Shown here: positions 18,248-27,048 of the stretch, in pieces
Position numbering within the stretch: position 1 is the first letter of the stretch
Layout: every line of letters starts with the position of its first letter
Assembly (NCBI GenBank): GCA_029946065.1
Contig: JAQSDU010000014.1
Coordinates: 1 to 64,000, forward strand
Direction: 5' to 3'
Origin: Flavobacterium sp.
GTDB taxonomy: Bacteria > Bacteroidota > Bacteroidia > Flavobacteriales > Flavobacteriaceae
Length of the DNA: 64,000 nucleotides
The notes under the pieces: generated by a model
What the model saw: the letters and a program-made list of their open reading frames with translations, nothing else
Databases searched by the model: none
What the model was told of the DNA's origin: nothing
Translations under genes and position numbers: made by a program

Positions 18248-19096
18248 ATGAAAACAATAAGAATCGCGGGTGTTCCCGAACATTTTAACTTACCGTGGCA
18301 CTTGTCAATTGACAATAACGAATTTGAAGAACAAGGTGTCAACTTGCAATGGACCGACGTTCCAGAAGGTACAGGAAAGCTCTGCCAGATGTTGCGCAAT
18401 AACGAAACCGACATCGCTGTCATCTTAACCGAAGGCATCGTAAAAGACATCATCGCCGGGAATCCATCAAAAATCTTGCAAATTTATGTTGAAAGTCCGC
18501 TAATATGGGGTATTCACGTCGCTGCCAACTCCAAATATAAAAAGCTATCAGAGCTCGAAAACACAAAAATCGCTATTAGCCGTCCGGGTTCAGGATCGCA
18601 ATTAATGGCTTATGTAAATGCCGGAATCCAAGGCTGGGACACGAAAAACCTACAGTTTGAAACCATTAATACTATTGAAGGTGCCGCTAAAGCTTTGACC
18701 AATGGCACAGCCGATTATTTCATGTGGGAAAGGTTTATGACCAAACCGTTTGTTGACAATGGCATTTTCCGACGCATCGCCGATTGTCCAACGCCGTGGC
18801 CTTGTTTTGTAATTGCCGTAACGGATGAATTATTGAAAACGGATCCAAAATCCATCAAAAAAATTCTAAAAATCATCAACGAAAGGACGAAAAATTTCAA
18901 AGAAATTTCGAATATCGATAGCACTTTATCCAATAATTATAACCAAAAAATAAAAGACATCCGAGAGTGGCTTTCGCTGACAAAATGGTCGCAAAAACAA
19001 TTATCCGAGCAAATGTTAAACAATGTTCAAAATCAGTTGTTAACGCTCTCGATTATTGATAAAAAGGGTACTTTTGCTGAAATTGTTAAAAGCTGA
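18248..19096 (+). CDS. Orphan substrate-binding-like protein (ABC / NMT1-type), no signal peptide
   Basis: The protein has 282 residues. It reads as a type-2 periplasmic binding fold: IRIAGVPEHFNLPWHLS at the start, DIAVILTEGIVKDI, IWGIHVAANSKYKKLSELENTK, then AISRPGSGSQLM and TADYFMWERF. This is the pattern of aliphatic sulfonate/nitrate/thiamine-precursor binding proteins. Unusually there is no signal peptide or lipobox, and no ABC permease or ATPase gene is near. It may therefore be a cytoplasmic ligand-binding protein rather than a transporter part. The next gene follows after 22 bp. Confidence 0.8.
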   Translation: MKTIRIAGVPEHFNLPWHLSIDNNEFEEQGVNLQWTDVPEGTGKLCQMLRNNETDIAVILTEGIVKDIIAGNPSKILQIYVESPLIWGIHVAANSKYKKLSELENTKIAISRPGSGSQLMAYVNAGIQGWDTKNLQFETINTIEGAAKALTNGTADYFMWERFMTKPFVDNGIFRRIADCPTPWPCFVIAVTDELLKTDPKSIKKILKIINERTKNFKEISNIDSTLSNNYNQKIKDIREWLSLTKWSQKQLSEQMLNNVQNQLLTLSIIDKKGTFAEIVKS

Positions 19097-19118
19097 ACAG
19101 TTTCTCTTTTTTCATGAT

Positions 19119-20051
19119 ATGATAAAAATCGGCAAATTTACTTTAACGGAAATCCGGCAGAAACTCCAGATCAAAAAACCTTGGGATTTGGTCATCATTT
19201 CTGTATTGAATGTGCTGATTGCAATTCCGGTTTTTATCATCATCCACCAAAATATCATTGATCCCGACTGGTATTTCCAAATCGACAGAATACTGCTTTT
19301 TATAGCTATCTTCACGGCTTTGCATTTTCTTTTGCGCTTGGTAAGGCGGATTATTTTGGCTTTTATATTCTTATATCTAATCGCTCTTTTATATGGAACG
19401 TTATTCAGTGATTATAGTTTTTCGAGTGTTGCGGAAGATTACCGTTCGATGATTTATACCATGTCCGATGATCCAAACCCACAAGATATCATCATTTCCA
19501 AACTTTTGCCGTTTCCGAACAAATCTAAAATTTTGAACGCCATAGATTTTGACAATCCAAAAGTGCGCAATTTTGCATTGATGGCGACGACAAAGCATTT
19601 TCGAGATATAAAAGATCATCATAAATACCGTACTATCATTCAGTGTTTTGCTGTTTTTAAGGAAATTCGCAATAATTGGAATTATGTCAACGACCCAAAA
19701 GGACAAGAATATATCGCCAATGCAAGCGAATCTGTCGAACATTTTTCGGGCGATTGCGACGATCATGCAATTTTAATGTCGGCTTGTATCCGCGCGGTTG
19801 GCGGAACACCTCGAATAATCAGCACTGACGCCCACCTATACCCCGAAATGTTAATTGGCACTAAAGCCGATTTTGAAGATATCAATTACTTGATAAAAGA
19901 AGTGCTGTTTAAAGACGAAAGCAAGGGAAAGGAAATACACTACCATATTGATGAACACGATCAAATCTGGCTGAATTTAGATTATACTGCCAAATATCCC
20001 GGTGGGCCATTTATGTCTGAAGAAGTTTTGGGCGCACTAACTTTATATTAA
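19119..20051 (+). CDS. Membrane-anchored transglutaminase-domain protein
   Basis: The ATG at 19119 gives 310 residues; the frame extends upstream only through a TTG inside the previous gene. Two or three hydrophobic segments (about 23-43 and 56-92) anchor the N-terminus. The C-terminal domain carries the transglutaminase triad: C213 in SGDCDDHAIL, H239 in STDAHLYPE and D288 in NLDYTAKYPGG. These enzymes cleave or cross-link peptide bonds; the bacterial ones are mostly proteases of unknown targets. It follows the orphan binding protein closely and probably shares its transcript. Confidence 0.85.
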   Translation: MIKIGKFTLTEIRQKLQIKKPWDLVIISVLNVLIAIPVFIIIHQNIIDPDWYFQIDRILLFIAIFTALHFLLRLVRRIILAFIFLYLIALLYGTLFSDYSFSSVAEDYRSMIYTMSDDPNPQDIIISKLLPFPNKSKILNAIDFDNPKVRNFALMATTKHFRDIKDHHKYRTIIQCFAVFKEIRNNWNYVNDPKGQEYIANASESVEHFSGDCDDHAILMSACIRAVGGTPRIISTDAHLYPEMLIGTKADFEDINYLIKEVLFKDESKGKEIHYHIDEHDQIWLNLDYTAKYPGGPFMSEEVLGALTLY

Positions 20052-20121
20052 TTTTAATCATTTTATTGTAATAAATTAAAAAACAGGTATTTATACGTGT
20101 TTTTTAACGAAGGTTAACTTA

Positions 20122-20129
20122 TACATTTG
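20122..20129 (+). promoter_or_regulatory. -7 box of the haem lipoprotein gene
   Basis: TACATTTG (perfect TAnnTTTG) lies 28 bp before the ATG at 20158. Confidence 0.45.
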
Positions 20130-20157
20130 CTTAATATTTAACCTAAACCAATACATT

Positions 20158-21738
20158 ATGAAAAAAATTACATTAAAACTGACAGCAGTTGCACTGGTTG
20201 TAATCGCTGTTTTTTGGGCCTGCAAACCCAATGAAGACGCTGCAAATTACCTTCCACTGGATGTTTTACAGTCTTGTACGGTTACAGAAGCGGAATTCAA
20301 TACTTGGTTTGTTGGCGGTCAGGCGACAGAAAACGGTATTGTAATGCCTGCCAACAGTTTGACATTCGGACACAAAGACAATTGCGATTTTTATCAGTGG
20401 TCAGAGCAGATGTTCCTTTGGCTAACTTCCAATTCGGGGAAAACTTTCGAAGATGGTAAACGAGTATTCGAATCCCCTGAATTTTATACCGTTTCTCCTG
20501 AATTTCAGGTAGTGGTAGGAAAAGACACATTAACACAACGCAAATTGATACCGCATGCAAAAAACATATTGCTGAGTGCCGTTCCTGCTTTGGAGAAAAG
20601 CTTTGGAGTTGATAGCGAAGAAGGGCAAGCAACTGGCGATGCGCTGATGACCAAAGATGGTGCCATCGTTTATTATATTACGATGGTGAATGATGTTTAC
20701 GCCGCTTTCCTTACTGCTGTAAAGAACAAAAAAATGAGTGGTAACGAATTTCCAACGACACAACCTGCACTTGACAGTATCATCGCTTATGCAAAGGAAA
20801 ACCATATACTGCTGCCGAATCCTGATGCATTGGCAATGGAAATTAAAACTTCGTGGGTAGATGCTAGCTCAATTAAAGACAATAGTTCTTATATAATTAT
20901 TGACGCTATGATTCCAACTTATACAAAAACACCAACCAGATGGACAATTAGCGGACAAACAAAAGCGAAATTAGCACTTATAGGCATGCACGTAGTTGGA
21001 AGTACCGCAGGACACCCTGAAATGGTATGGTCAACATTCGAACATAAAAACAACGCGCCAAACCTTGAGTATACCTATGTTGATAAAAACAATGTCGTAA
21101 AAACCAGACAAGCAGATGGCGGTAAAGACTGGTTGCTAAATTCTGATGTTGCAGATGGTACCTACAACCAATCACACATGAATTTTGAAGGTGACAGCAT
21201 TATCGCAACTTTTTGCGGTGCACCTCCTAAAAATACAATAAGCCCAAGCAACACTAAAAGAACAAAACCGTGGGGATTTGCCAATGGCGGTGTTCCTAAT
21301 CCTGAAAATGGGACCGTCGCAGAAGCCAATAGTCAGGTTATTTCGATTAATAATAGCGTAATTTCCTTATTGAAAGGCAATGACGTACGTAAAAACTACA
21401 TCTTCATCGGATCAACATGGACCAGTGGCGGAGCGGCTCCAGATGGTACAAGCTACGCATGCTTTAATGAGCTTAATACAAATCCTGGCACGGCAATCGG
21501 TGGCAGCCAGCTCGCCAATTCAACCATGGAAACCTATATCCAGAATGGCGATGCATACAGCCAGGACGGTAGTTGCTTTACCTGCCACTCGGCGTCAAAA
21601 CCTACCTTGTCGCCAGATTACCTGAGCCATGTTTTCAATGACCTTAATCCGTTATACATCTCAGCGCCGGACGGAAAATTCTTCAACAAGCAAATTGAAC
21701 ACACCAGAACTGACAAAATGCATCCTTTGAATAAATAG
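20158..21738 (+). CDS. Large lipoprotein with one C-terminal haem-c motif
   Basis: The protein has 526 residues. A lipoprotein signal ends in VFWACKP, so it is anchored by Cys22. The long middle part shows no family I recognise. Near the C-terminus CFTCH (473-477) is a single c-type haem attachment site, with a possible distal Met in DKMHPL near residue 520. It may transfer electrons or sense redox state at the cell surface; the bulk of the protein may be an enzyme domain. It stands alone, with its own promoter box and a strong terminator behind it. No cytochrome maturation genes are nearby. Confidence 0.75.
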   Translation: MKKITLKLTAVALVVIAVFWACKPNEDAANYLPLDVLQSCTVTEAEFNTWFVGGQATENGIVMPANSLTFGHKDNCDFYQWSEQMFLWLTSNSGKTFEDGKRVFESPEFYTVSPEFQVVVGKDTLTQRKLIPHAKNILLSAVPALEKSFGVDSEEGQATGDALMTKDGAIVYYITMVNDVYAAFLTAVKNKKMSGNEFPTTQPALDSIIAYAKENHILLPNPDALAMEIKTSWVDASSIKDNSSYIIIDAMIPTYTKTPTRWTISGQTKAKLALIGMHVVGSTAGHPEMVWSTFEHKNNAPNLEYTYVDKNNVVKTRQADGGKDWLLNSDVADGTYNQSHMNFEGDSIIATFCGAPPKNTISPSNTKRTKPWGFANGGVPNPENGTVAEANSQVISINNSVISLLKGNDVRKNYIFIGSTWTSGGAAPDGTSYACFNELNTNPGTAIGGSQLANSTMETYIQNGDAYSQDGSCFTCHSASKPTLSPDYLSHVFNDLNPLYISAPDGKFFNKQIEHTRTDKMHPLNK

Positions 21739-21756
21739 AAAAAAAATGTATTAATC

Positions 21757-21797
21757 AGCGGGAATAATCGGTTTCAAATCAGCCGAATATTCCCGCT
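21757..21797 (+). terminator. Bidirectional terminator between the haem lipoprotein and ung
   Basis: AGCGGGAATAATCGG (21757-21771) pairs with CCGAATATTCCCGCT (21783-21797) with one mismatch, followed by TTTTTATT on the plus strand; an A-rich run precedes it, so it can serve both convergent genes. Confidence 0.85.
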
Positions 21798-21802
21798 TTT
21801 TA

Positions 21803-22468
21803 TTACCATTCAATTTCATTTTCCCCTTTAGATTTCAGGAAATTATTGGTCTTGCTGAAATGTTTATTGCCAAACCAAAACTTTCGATTAGCACTCAAAG
21901 GCGACGGATGCCCGCTTTCCAAAACGTGATGCTTGCACCTATCAATTCGAGCACCTTTCTTCTTCGCAAATCCACCCCAAAGTAAAAAAACCACATTTTC
22001 CTTTTTGTCAGAAATATGCCGGATAACGGCATCCGTAAACGTTTCCCAACCCTTTTTTTGGTGACTTCCGGCTTGGTGCTCCCGAACTGTCAAGGTTGCA
22101 TTCAACAACAAAACACCTTGCTTTCCCCAACGTTCAAGATTGCCGGTTTTAGGAAATGGCAAGTCCAAATCTTTTTCAATTTCCTTAAATATATTGACGA
22201 GTGATGGCGGCATCGGAATGCCATCGTTTACAGAGAAACAAAGTCCGTTCGCTTGTCCTGCATTATGATATGGATCTTGCCCGATAATAACCACTTTTAC
22301 TTTATCAAACGGGCAACTGTCAAAAGCTGCAAAAATTTCAGATTCCGGCGGATAGCAAATGTGGTTTGTATATTCTTCCCTTACGAAATCCATCAATGCA
22401 CCAAAATACGGTTTTTCAAATTCCAAATTTAAATCTGCTTGCCACGATTTTTCAATTTTTACCGCCAT
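21803..22468 (-). CDS. ung: Uracil-DNA glycosylase, family 1
   Basis: The ATG at 22468 gives 221 residues, the usual size; the frame extends to a TTG only. The water-activating motif GQDPYH is at 63-68 with catalytic Asp65, LLLNATLTV follows at about 120-128, and the DNA-intercalating HPSPLSA loop carries His187. It removes uracil from DNA as the first step of base excision repair. Its 3' end abuts the shared terminator. Confidence 0.97.
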   Translation of the reverse strand: MAVKIEKSWQADLNLEFEKPYFGALMDFVREEYTNHICYPPESEIFAAFDSCPFDKVKVVIIGQDPYHNAGQANGLCFSVNDGIPMPPSLVNIFKEIEKDLDLPFPKTGNLERWGKQGVLLLNATLTVREHQAGSHQKKGWETFTDAVIRHISDKKENVVFLLWGGFAKKKGARIDRCKHHVLESGHPSPLSANRKFWFGNKHFSKTNNFLKSKGENEIEW

Positions 22469-22561
22469 TGTTTTTTCTGTAAAGTTTAAAAAAATCAACT
22501 AAACAACCGCCTTTATTTATTACATTTTAACTTCTAATCTTCGTAACTTTGCAAAAAAGTA

Positions 22562-22636
22562 GCTGAGTGGCTTAGTGCCTAAGCACCTTAGTCTTTTAGC
22601 ACTAAAATCAGGCACTAAGGTGCTCAATAACTCAGC
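22562..22636 (+). repeat. Cruciform of the 'CTTAGTGCC' repeat family in the mutS2-like leader
   Basis: Outer arms GCTGAGT (22562-22568)/ACTCAGC (22630-22636) enclose GCACCTTAGT (22583-22592)/ACTAAGGTGC (22614-22623). An alternative inner pair is AGTGCCT (22574-22580)/AGGCACT (22610-22616). It ends 11 bp before the ATG at 22648. Confidence 0.75.
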
Positions 22637-22647
22637 AATTCTAAAGA

Positions 22648-24816
22648 ATGATATCGATTACCGAGAAAACCTTACAGGATTTACAGTTTCCAACGGTTTT
22701 AAACACTATTTCGGCGATTTGCAATACAGATATTGGCAAACAAAAAGCGCTCGAAATAACGCCTTTCAAAGATAAAGAAACGCTGATGGAAGCACTTATG
22801 CAGACATCGGAATATTTGTCTTCGTTCCAAAATAACAATGCGATTCCGAACCACGGATTTGAAACCATTTCGCACGAACTGAAATTCTTAGCCATAGAAA
22901 ATAGTTTCCTTGAAGTCGGCAGTTTCCGAAAAATTGCAAATATTTCAGAAACCGTTAATACACAATTGCAATACTTCAAAAAATTCGACGACTATTATCC
23001 AACGTTGAACAGGAAAGCTTCCGAAGTGCAATTGACCAAAGAAATCATCCGCTATATTGACGAAGTTGTTGACAAATATGGCGAAATCAAGGACAATGCC
23101 TCTCCAGATTTACTCAATATTCGCCGTGATATGAATGTCGTTCGTGGCAAAGTCAACCAAAGTTTTGGTATGGCATTAACGCATTACAATTCGATGAATT
23201 ATCTTGACGAAATTCGCGAAAGTTTTGTGCAGAATCGCCGTGTTTTAGCCGTTTTGGCAATGTACAGAAGAAAAGTAAAAGGTTCAATTCTCGGAAGTTC
23301 CAAGACCGGAAGCATCGCTTACATCGAACCCGAAGCGACTTTGCAATATTCTCGTGAACTCAGCAATCTTGAATATGAAGAAAAAGAAGAGATAACACGC
23401 ATTTTAAAACAACTCACAGATGCTATTCGTCCGTATCTCGAGTTGTTGATACAATATCAGGAATTCCTGAGCGACATGGATGTGATTGCCGCAAAGGCGA
23501 AATATGCCAGTCGTATCAACGGAATTTTACCAACAATTACAGATGATAGACGATTGTATTTCCGCGATGCCTTCCACCCTATTTTATACCTGACCAACAA
23601 ACAGAAAAACGAAATTACCCATCCGCAAACCATCGAACTAAATCAGGAAAAACGCATTATCGTAATTTCTGGACCGAATGCCGGTGGAAAAACAATTTCG
23701 CTAAAAACAGTAGGTTTGCTACAATTGATGCTACAATCGGGAATGTTGATTCCGGTTCATGAGCGCAGCGAAACTTTTTTGTTTGATAGGATTCTAACAG
23801 ATATCGGTGATAACCAATCTATCGAAAATCATTTGAGCACCTACAGCTATAGACTCAAGAATATGAATTACTTTTTGAAAAAATGCAATAAGAAAACCAT
23901 GTTCTTGATTGACGAATTCGGAACCGGATCTGACCCGGAACTCGGCGGCGCTTTAGCAGAAATATTTCTTGAAGAATTTTACCATCGGGAAGCGTTCGGC
24001 ATCATCACAACGCATTATTCCAATCTGAAAATACTCGCTAACGAATTGCCTTTTGCGATGAATGCAAATATGCTATTCGATGAAAAAACGCTCGAACCGA
24101 TGTACAAATTGGTTTTAGGACAAGCGGGTAGTTCGTTTACGTTTGAAGTCGCACAGAAAAATGGCATTCCATTCGGACTCATCAATCGTGCGAAAAAGAA
24201 GATTGAAGTTGGAAAAGTGCGTTTTGATAAAACCATCGCTACTTTGCAAAAGGAACGTTCTAAGTTAGAAAAAACTTCGATTACATTAAAAGAAGAAGAA
24301 ACGAAGGCGCGTGAAGAAAGCAAAAAGATGGAAAACATCAACGTAAAGATCAAGCAGAAACTCGAGAGTTACCAGGAATTATACGATGCCAACCAAAAAC
24401 TCATTTATATCGGGCAGAAAGTTGATGATCTTACTGATAAATATGTCAACAATAAGAACAAAAAAGAACTGATTGGCGAATTGTTGAAAATCGTAGAAAT
24501 TGAAAGTTCCAAGCGTAAAAAAGCGACTGTTAAGGAAGTCAAGGCGAAAGAAATTCAGCAAAAGCAAATCATCCAAGAAGTCGAAGTAAAAGTTGAGGAA
24601 ATCCGAAAAGAGAAAAAAGAAAAGAAAGTCAAAGCCGCATTAGTGCCCGAAAAACCAAAGCATATACTGAAAGTTGGTGACCGCGTAAGAATGCACGATG
24701 GACGGTCTGTCGGTTCTATCGATAAGATAGAAAAAAACAAAGCAGTTGTGAACTATGGTATTTTCACTTCAACGGTGAGTCTGGAATCGCTTGAATTTGT
24801 GGAAGTTAAAAAATAA
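22648..24816 (+). CDS. MutS2-type ATPase lacking the Smr domain
   Basis: The protein has 722 residues. The MutS core is clear: lever/clamp region (about 50-330), Walker A GPNAGGKT at about 342-349, and Walker B IDEFGTGSDPELGG at about 420. After the ATPase comes a long Lys/Glu-rich coiled coil (about 520-670) and a C-terminal KOW-like module starting KVGDRVRMHDGRSVG. The C-terminal Smr nuclease domain of Bacillus-type MutS2 (about 780 residues) is missing, and no LDxHG-type motif is seen. MutS2 proteins act on recombination intermediates or collided ribosomes rather than in mismatch repair. Loss of Smr means any nicking activity must come from elsewhere. Confidence 0.9.
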   Translation: MISITEKTLQDLQFPTVLNTISAICNTDIGKQKALEITPFKDKETLMEALMQTSEYLSSFQNNNAIPNHGFETISHELKFLAIENSFLEVGSFRKIANISETVNTQLQYFKKFDDYYPTLNRKASEVQLTKEIIRYIDEVVDKYGEIKDNASPDLLNIRRDMNVVRGKVNQSFGMALTHYNSMNYLDEIRESFVQNRRVLAVLAMYRRKVKGSILGSSKTGSIAYIEPEATLQYSRELSNLEYEEKEEITRILKQLTDAIRPYLELLIQYQEFLSDMDVIAAKAKYASRINGILPTITDDRRLYFRDAFHPILYLTNKQKNEITHPQTIELNQEKRIIVISGPNAGGKTISLKTVGLLQLMLQSGMLIPVHERSETFLFDRILTDIGDNQSIENHLSTYSYRLKNMNYFLKKCNKKTMFLIDEFGTGSDPELGGALAEIFLEEFYHREAFGIITTHYSNLKILANELPFAMNANMLFDEKTLEPMYKLVLGQAGSSFTFEVAQKNGIPFGLINRAKKKIEVGKVRFDKTIATLQKERSKLEKTSITLKEEETKAREESKKMENINVKIKQKLESYQELYDANQKLIYIGQKVDDLTDKYVNNKNKKELIGELLKIVEIESSKRKKATVKEVKAKEIQQKQIIQEVEVKVEEIRKEKKEKKVKAALVPEKPKHILKVGDRVRMHDGRSVGSIDKIEKNKAVVNYGIFTSTVSLESLEFVEVKK

Positions 24817-24817
24817 A

Positions 24818-24866
24818 CACGAATTTTACGAATTAGCACGAATTTTAATTTGTGGAAATTTGTGCT
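24818..24866 (+). repeat. 'CACGAATT' spacer repeat directly after the mutS2-like gene
   Basis: It begins 2 bp after the stop. GCACGAATTT (24836-24845) can pair with AAATTTGTGC (24856-24865, one G-T pair). A related hairpin follows the carbonic anhydrase gene. Confidence 0.6.
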
Positions 24867-24880
24867 CAACAAAATAAATA

Positions 24881-25297
24881 ATGGAAAATCTACCCAGAGG
24901 CAAAAAAATCATTTTGTTTGACGGCGTTTGCAATCTGTGCGACGGCATTGTGCAATATGTCATCAAGCACGATAAAAAAGACGTGTTCAGGTTTGTGGCG
25001 TTGCAATCGGATTTGGGACAGCAAATCTTAAAACACATCGGCATCAATACCAAAAATATTGATAGTATTGTTTTGTACGAACCGGGAAAAGCATATTTCT
25101 ATAAGTCATCTGCAGCGATTGAAATTGCAAGAGAATTAGGCGGCGTATTTACCATTGCTGGCCTTTTTAGGTTTATCCCGAAAGGATTGCGCAATACGAT
25201 TTATGATTATGTCGCTAAAAACCGTTACAAATGGTATGGACAGAAAGCGGAATGCATGATTCCCACGCCGGAACTGAAGGCGAAGTTTTTGGACTGA
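24881..25297 (+). CDS. DCC-family thiol-disulfide oxidoreductase
   Basis: The protein has 138 residues, normal for the family. The defining DGVCNLCDG motif (C17 and C20) sits after the first beta strand IILFDG, followed by FRFVALQSDLGQ and the later region SIVLYEPGKAYFYKSSAAIEIAREL. These small proteins have a thioredoxin-like fold and are thought to shuttle disulfides; their partners are unknown. No signal peptide, so cytoplasmic. It follows the mutS2-like gene on the same strand with a repeat in the gap. Confidence 0.9.
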   Translation: MENLPRGKKIILFDGVCNLCDGIVQYVIKHDKKDVFRFVALQSDLGQQILKHIGINTKNIDSIVLYEPGKAYFYKSSAAIEIARELGGVFTIAGLFRFIPKGLRNTIYDYVAKNRYKWYGQKAECMIPTPELKAKFLD

Positions 25298-25314
25298 ATA
25301 ATTGAATGAGGAAA

Positions 25315-25986
25315 CTAACCCAAAACCTTAAACAACAAATCTTCAATAAACTGACTTGTAAATTCTGGATTTTTTTTATCTGAAATATCTGTCAGTTTTG
25401 GCAAATTCACACTAAAGTATTGTTGCTGGTGAGAAGTTTCAATGAGAGTTGTACTCAAAGACCTTGGAAATTTATAATTTGAATTATACTCTAAAACCAC
25501 ATTGGCTATTTTTGCGCACAAATCTTTGTAAGGTTTATATACTTCATTTTTATTGATTTCTGCGACTTCTTTTACCAAATAGACTTTACTGCTTTCAGCG
25601 ATAACAATCTGATTGAGAAACTTTTTGTTATAGTCAAATTGATTAGTACTTTCTGCTAATTCATGTGTAAGCAAATACACTATAATTTTTAATTGCTCTT
25701 TTTTATCTGTTACATTTTCTAATTTGAATGTGACCAGAAATTCCATATAACACCAATACCAATTTAATATGTAGAGCAGCAATCGATATTTATTTTCAAA
25801 ATACCTATAAATAGTAGCTTCGGTACTATTGATTTCTGTAGCCAACTTCTTAAATGTAAATTGTTCAAACCCTAAATCATATATGAGGTCTATGGCCTTT
25901 TTTACCATCAATTTCCCAACTTCGCTACTTTCGGGATTTCGCAAAAATATCTTGTTGTTGATATCAAATTTTAATTGAAAATCCAT
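25315..25986 (-). CDS. TetR/AcrR-family transcriptional regulator
   Basis: The ATG at 25986 gives 223 residues; the frame runs upstream only to a TTG. The N-terminal HTH is clear at about residues 42-69 (FTFKKLATEINSTEATIYRYF). The C-terminal ligand domain is helical and variable, so the inducer cannot be read. It diverges from the bestrophin gene over a 147-bp spacer containing two 18-bp near-palindromes, the probable operators. A -7-like TATATTTG for its own transcription lies at 26002-26009 (minus strand). It most likely represses the bestrophin-carbonic anhydrase operon. Confidence 0.88.
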   Translation of the reverse strand: MDFQLKFDINNKIFLRNPESSEVGKLMVKKAIDLIYDLGFEQFTFKKLATEINSTEATIYRYFENKYRLLLYILNWYWCYMEFLVTFKLENVTDKKEQLKIIVYLLTHELAESTNQFDYNKKFLNQIVIAESSKVYLVKEVAEINKNEVYKPYKDLCAKIANVVLEYNSNYKFPRSLSTTLIETSHQQQYFSVNLPKLTDISDKKNPEFTSQFIEDLLFKVLG

Positions 25987-26056
25987 TATTCTATTTTTAT
26001 TCAAATATAGTAAATTATCTTTTTGTGGTAGTGCATCTATTGTAAATAAATATTTA

Positions 26057-26074
26057 ACTATATTTTAATATAGT
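26057..26074. promoter_or_regulatory. Putative TetR operator 1
   Basis: ACTATATTTTAATATAGT is an 18-bp palindrome with one mismatched pair. It starts 21 bp before the second site, i.e. two helical turns, as expected for regulators bound on the same DNA face. Confidence 0.6.
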
Positions 26075-26077
26075 ATT

Positions 26078-26095
26078 ACTATCTTTAAAAATAGT
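26078..26095. promoter_or_regulatory. Putative TetR operator 2
   Basis: ACTATCTTTAAAAATAGT is an 18-bp palindrome with one mismatched pair, sharing ACTAT...ATAGT ends with operator 1. It lies just upstream of the bestrophin -7 box, in the -33 region, where binding would block RNA polymerase. Confidence 0.6.
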
Positions 26096-26101
26096 TTTAT
26101 A

Positions 26102-26109
26102 TATCTTTG
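26102..26109 (+). promoter_or_regulatory. -7 box of the bestrophin-carbonic anhydrase operon
   Basis: TATCTTTG is a perfect TAnnTTTG, 24 bp before the ATG at 26134. The expected -33 position falls inside operator 2. Confidence 0.55.
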
Positions 26110-26133
26110 CAAGACAATCGAATTTACAATAAC

Positions 26134-27027
26134 ATGTTAATAAATAAGAAAATTCCTATAAATTATATTTTAAATAAAATTAAATTTGAGATTCTTTATG
26201 TGCTGATTATTGGTCTAATAGTACATTATCTGACTACAAGATTTAAAGCCGTCATCCCAGAAATGCCAATTACTATTCCTGCATTTATAGGTACTGCGAT
26301 TTCGGTAATTCTATCATTTAAACTCAATCAGTCCTACGACCGATGGTGGGAAGCCCGGAAAATTTGGGGAAGTATAGTAAATGACAGCCGAAGTTTTGTG
26401 TTACAACTACAATCCTTTGTTGCCAAAGACCAACAATCAAAAATAAAGAAAATTGCGTTCAGGCATATTGCTTGGTGCTTTAGTTTGGGTCAAAGTTTAA
26501 GAGGTTTAAATGCAACGGAACATTTAGATCAGTTTATTACTAAGGAAGATTTGGATTATATTGAAAATCATAACAATAAACCCTTGGCATTACTACAGTT
26601 GAATACAATACAAATTGCCGAATTAAAAGAAAACAATAGCCTAAATGTTTTTAGTCAGATCCAAATCAACAATACTTTAGTAAATTTTTCTACCGCCATG
26701 GGCATGGCAGAGCGAATAAAAAGCACGGTATTTCCTGTTACCTATCGTATGTTTCTTCATTTCTTTATTTATGTTTTTGCTGTTACGCTTTCAATTGCTT
26801 TGCGAGATATAGAAAGCTATTTTGAAATTCCGTTATTGTTAATTATCTCTGCGTCATTTTTTCTATTAGAAAAATCGGCAACCCATTTGCAAGACCCATT
26901 TAGCAATAAACCTACCGATACCGCCATGACCACTATTGCGAGAAATATCGAAATAAATATCAAACAATTGCTGGGCGAAAAAGAAATACCAAAACCTCTC
27001 CAGCCCAAAGATTTCTATTCCTTATAA
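26134..27027 (+). CDS. Bestrophin-family anion channel
   Basis: The ATG at 26134 gives 297 residues, the normal size for bacterial bestrophins; the frame extends upstream only via a TTG. The family signature SFKLNQSYDRWWEARKIWG is at about residues 63-81, after two hydrophobic helices, and two more follow at about 212-255. Bestrophins are pentameric channels; eukaryotic ones pass chloride and bicarbonate, and prokaryotic ones studied so far conduct cations or anions. The following gene, 21 bp downstream, is a carbonic anhydrase, which argues for bicarbonate as the cargo here, though that is inference. It is probably under TetR control. Confidence 0.88.
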   Translation: MLINKKIPINYILNKIKFEILYVLIIGLIVHYLTTRFKAVIPEMPITIPAFIGTAISVILSFKLNQSYDRWWEARKIWGSIVNDSRSFVLQLQSFVAKDQQSKIKKIAFRHIAWCFSLGQSLRGLNATEHLDQFITKEDLDYIENHNNKPLALLQLNTIQIAELKENNSLNVFSQIQINNTLVNFSTAMGMAERIKSTVFPVTYRMFLHFFIYVFAVTLSIALRDIESYFEIPLLLIISASFFLLEKSATHLQDPFSNKPTDTAMTTIARNIEINIKQLLGEKEIPKPLQPKDFYSL

Positions 27028-27048
27028 CCAATTAAAAACCATGATAAC

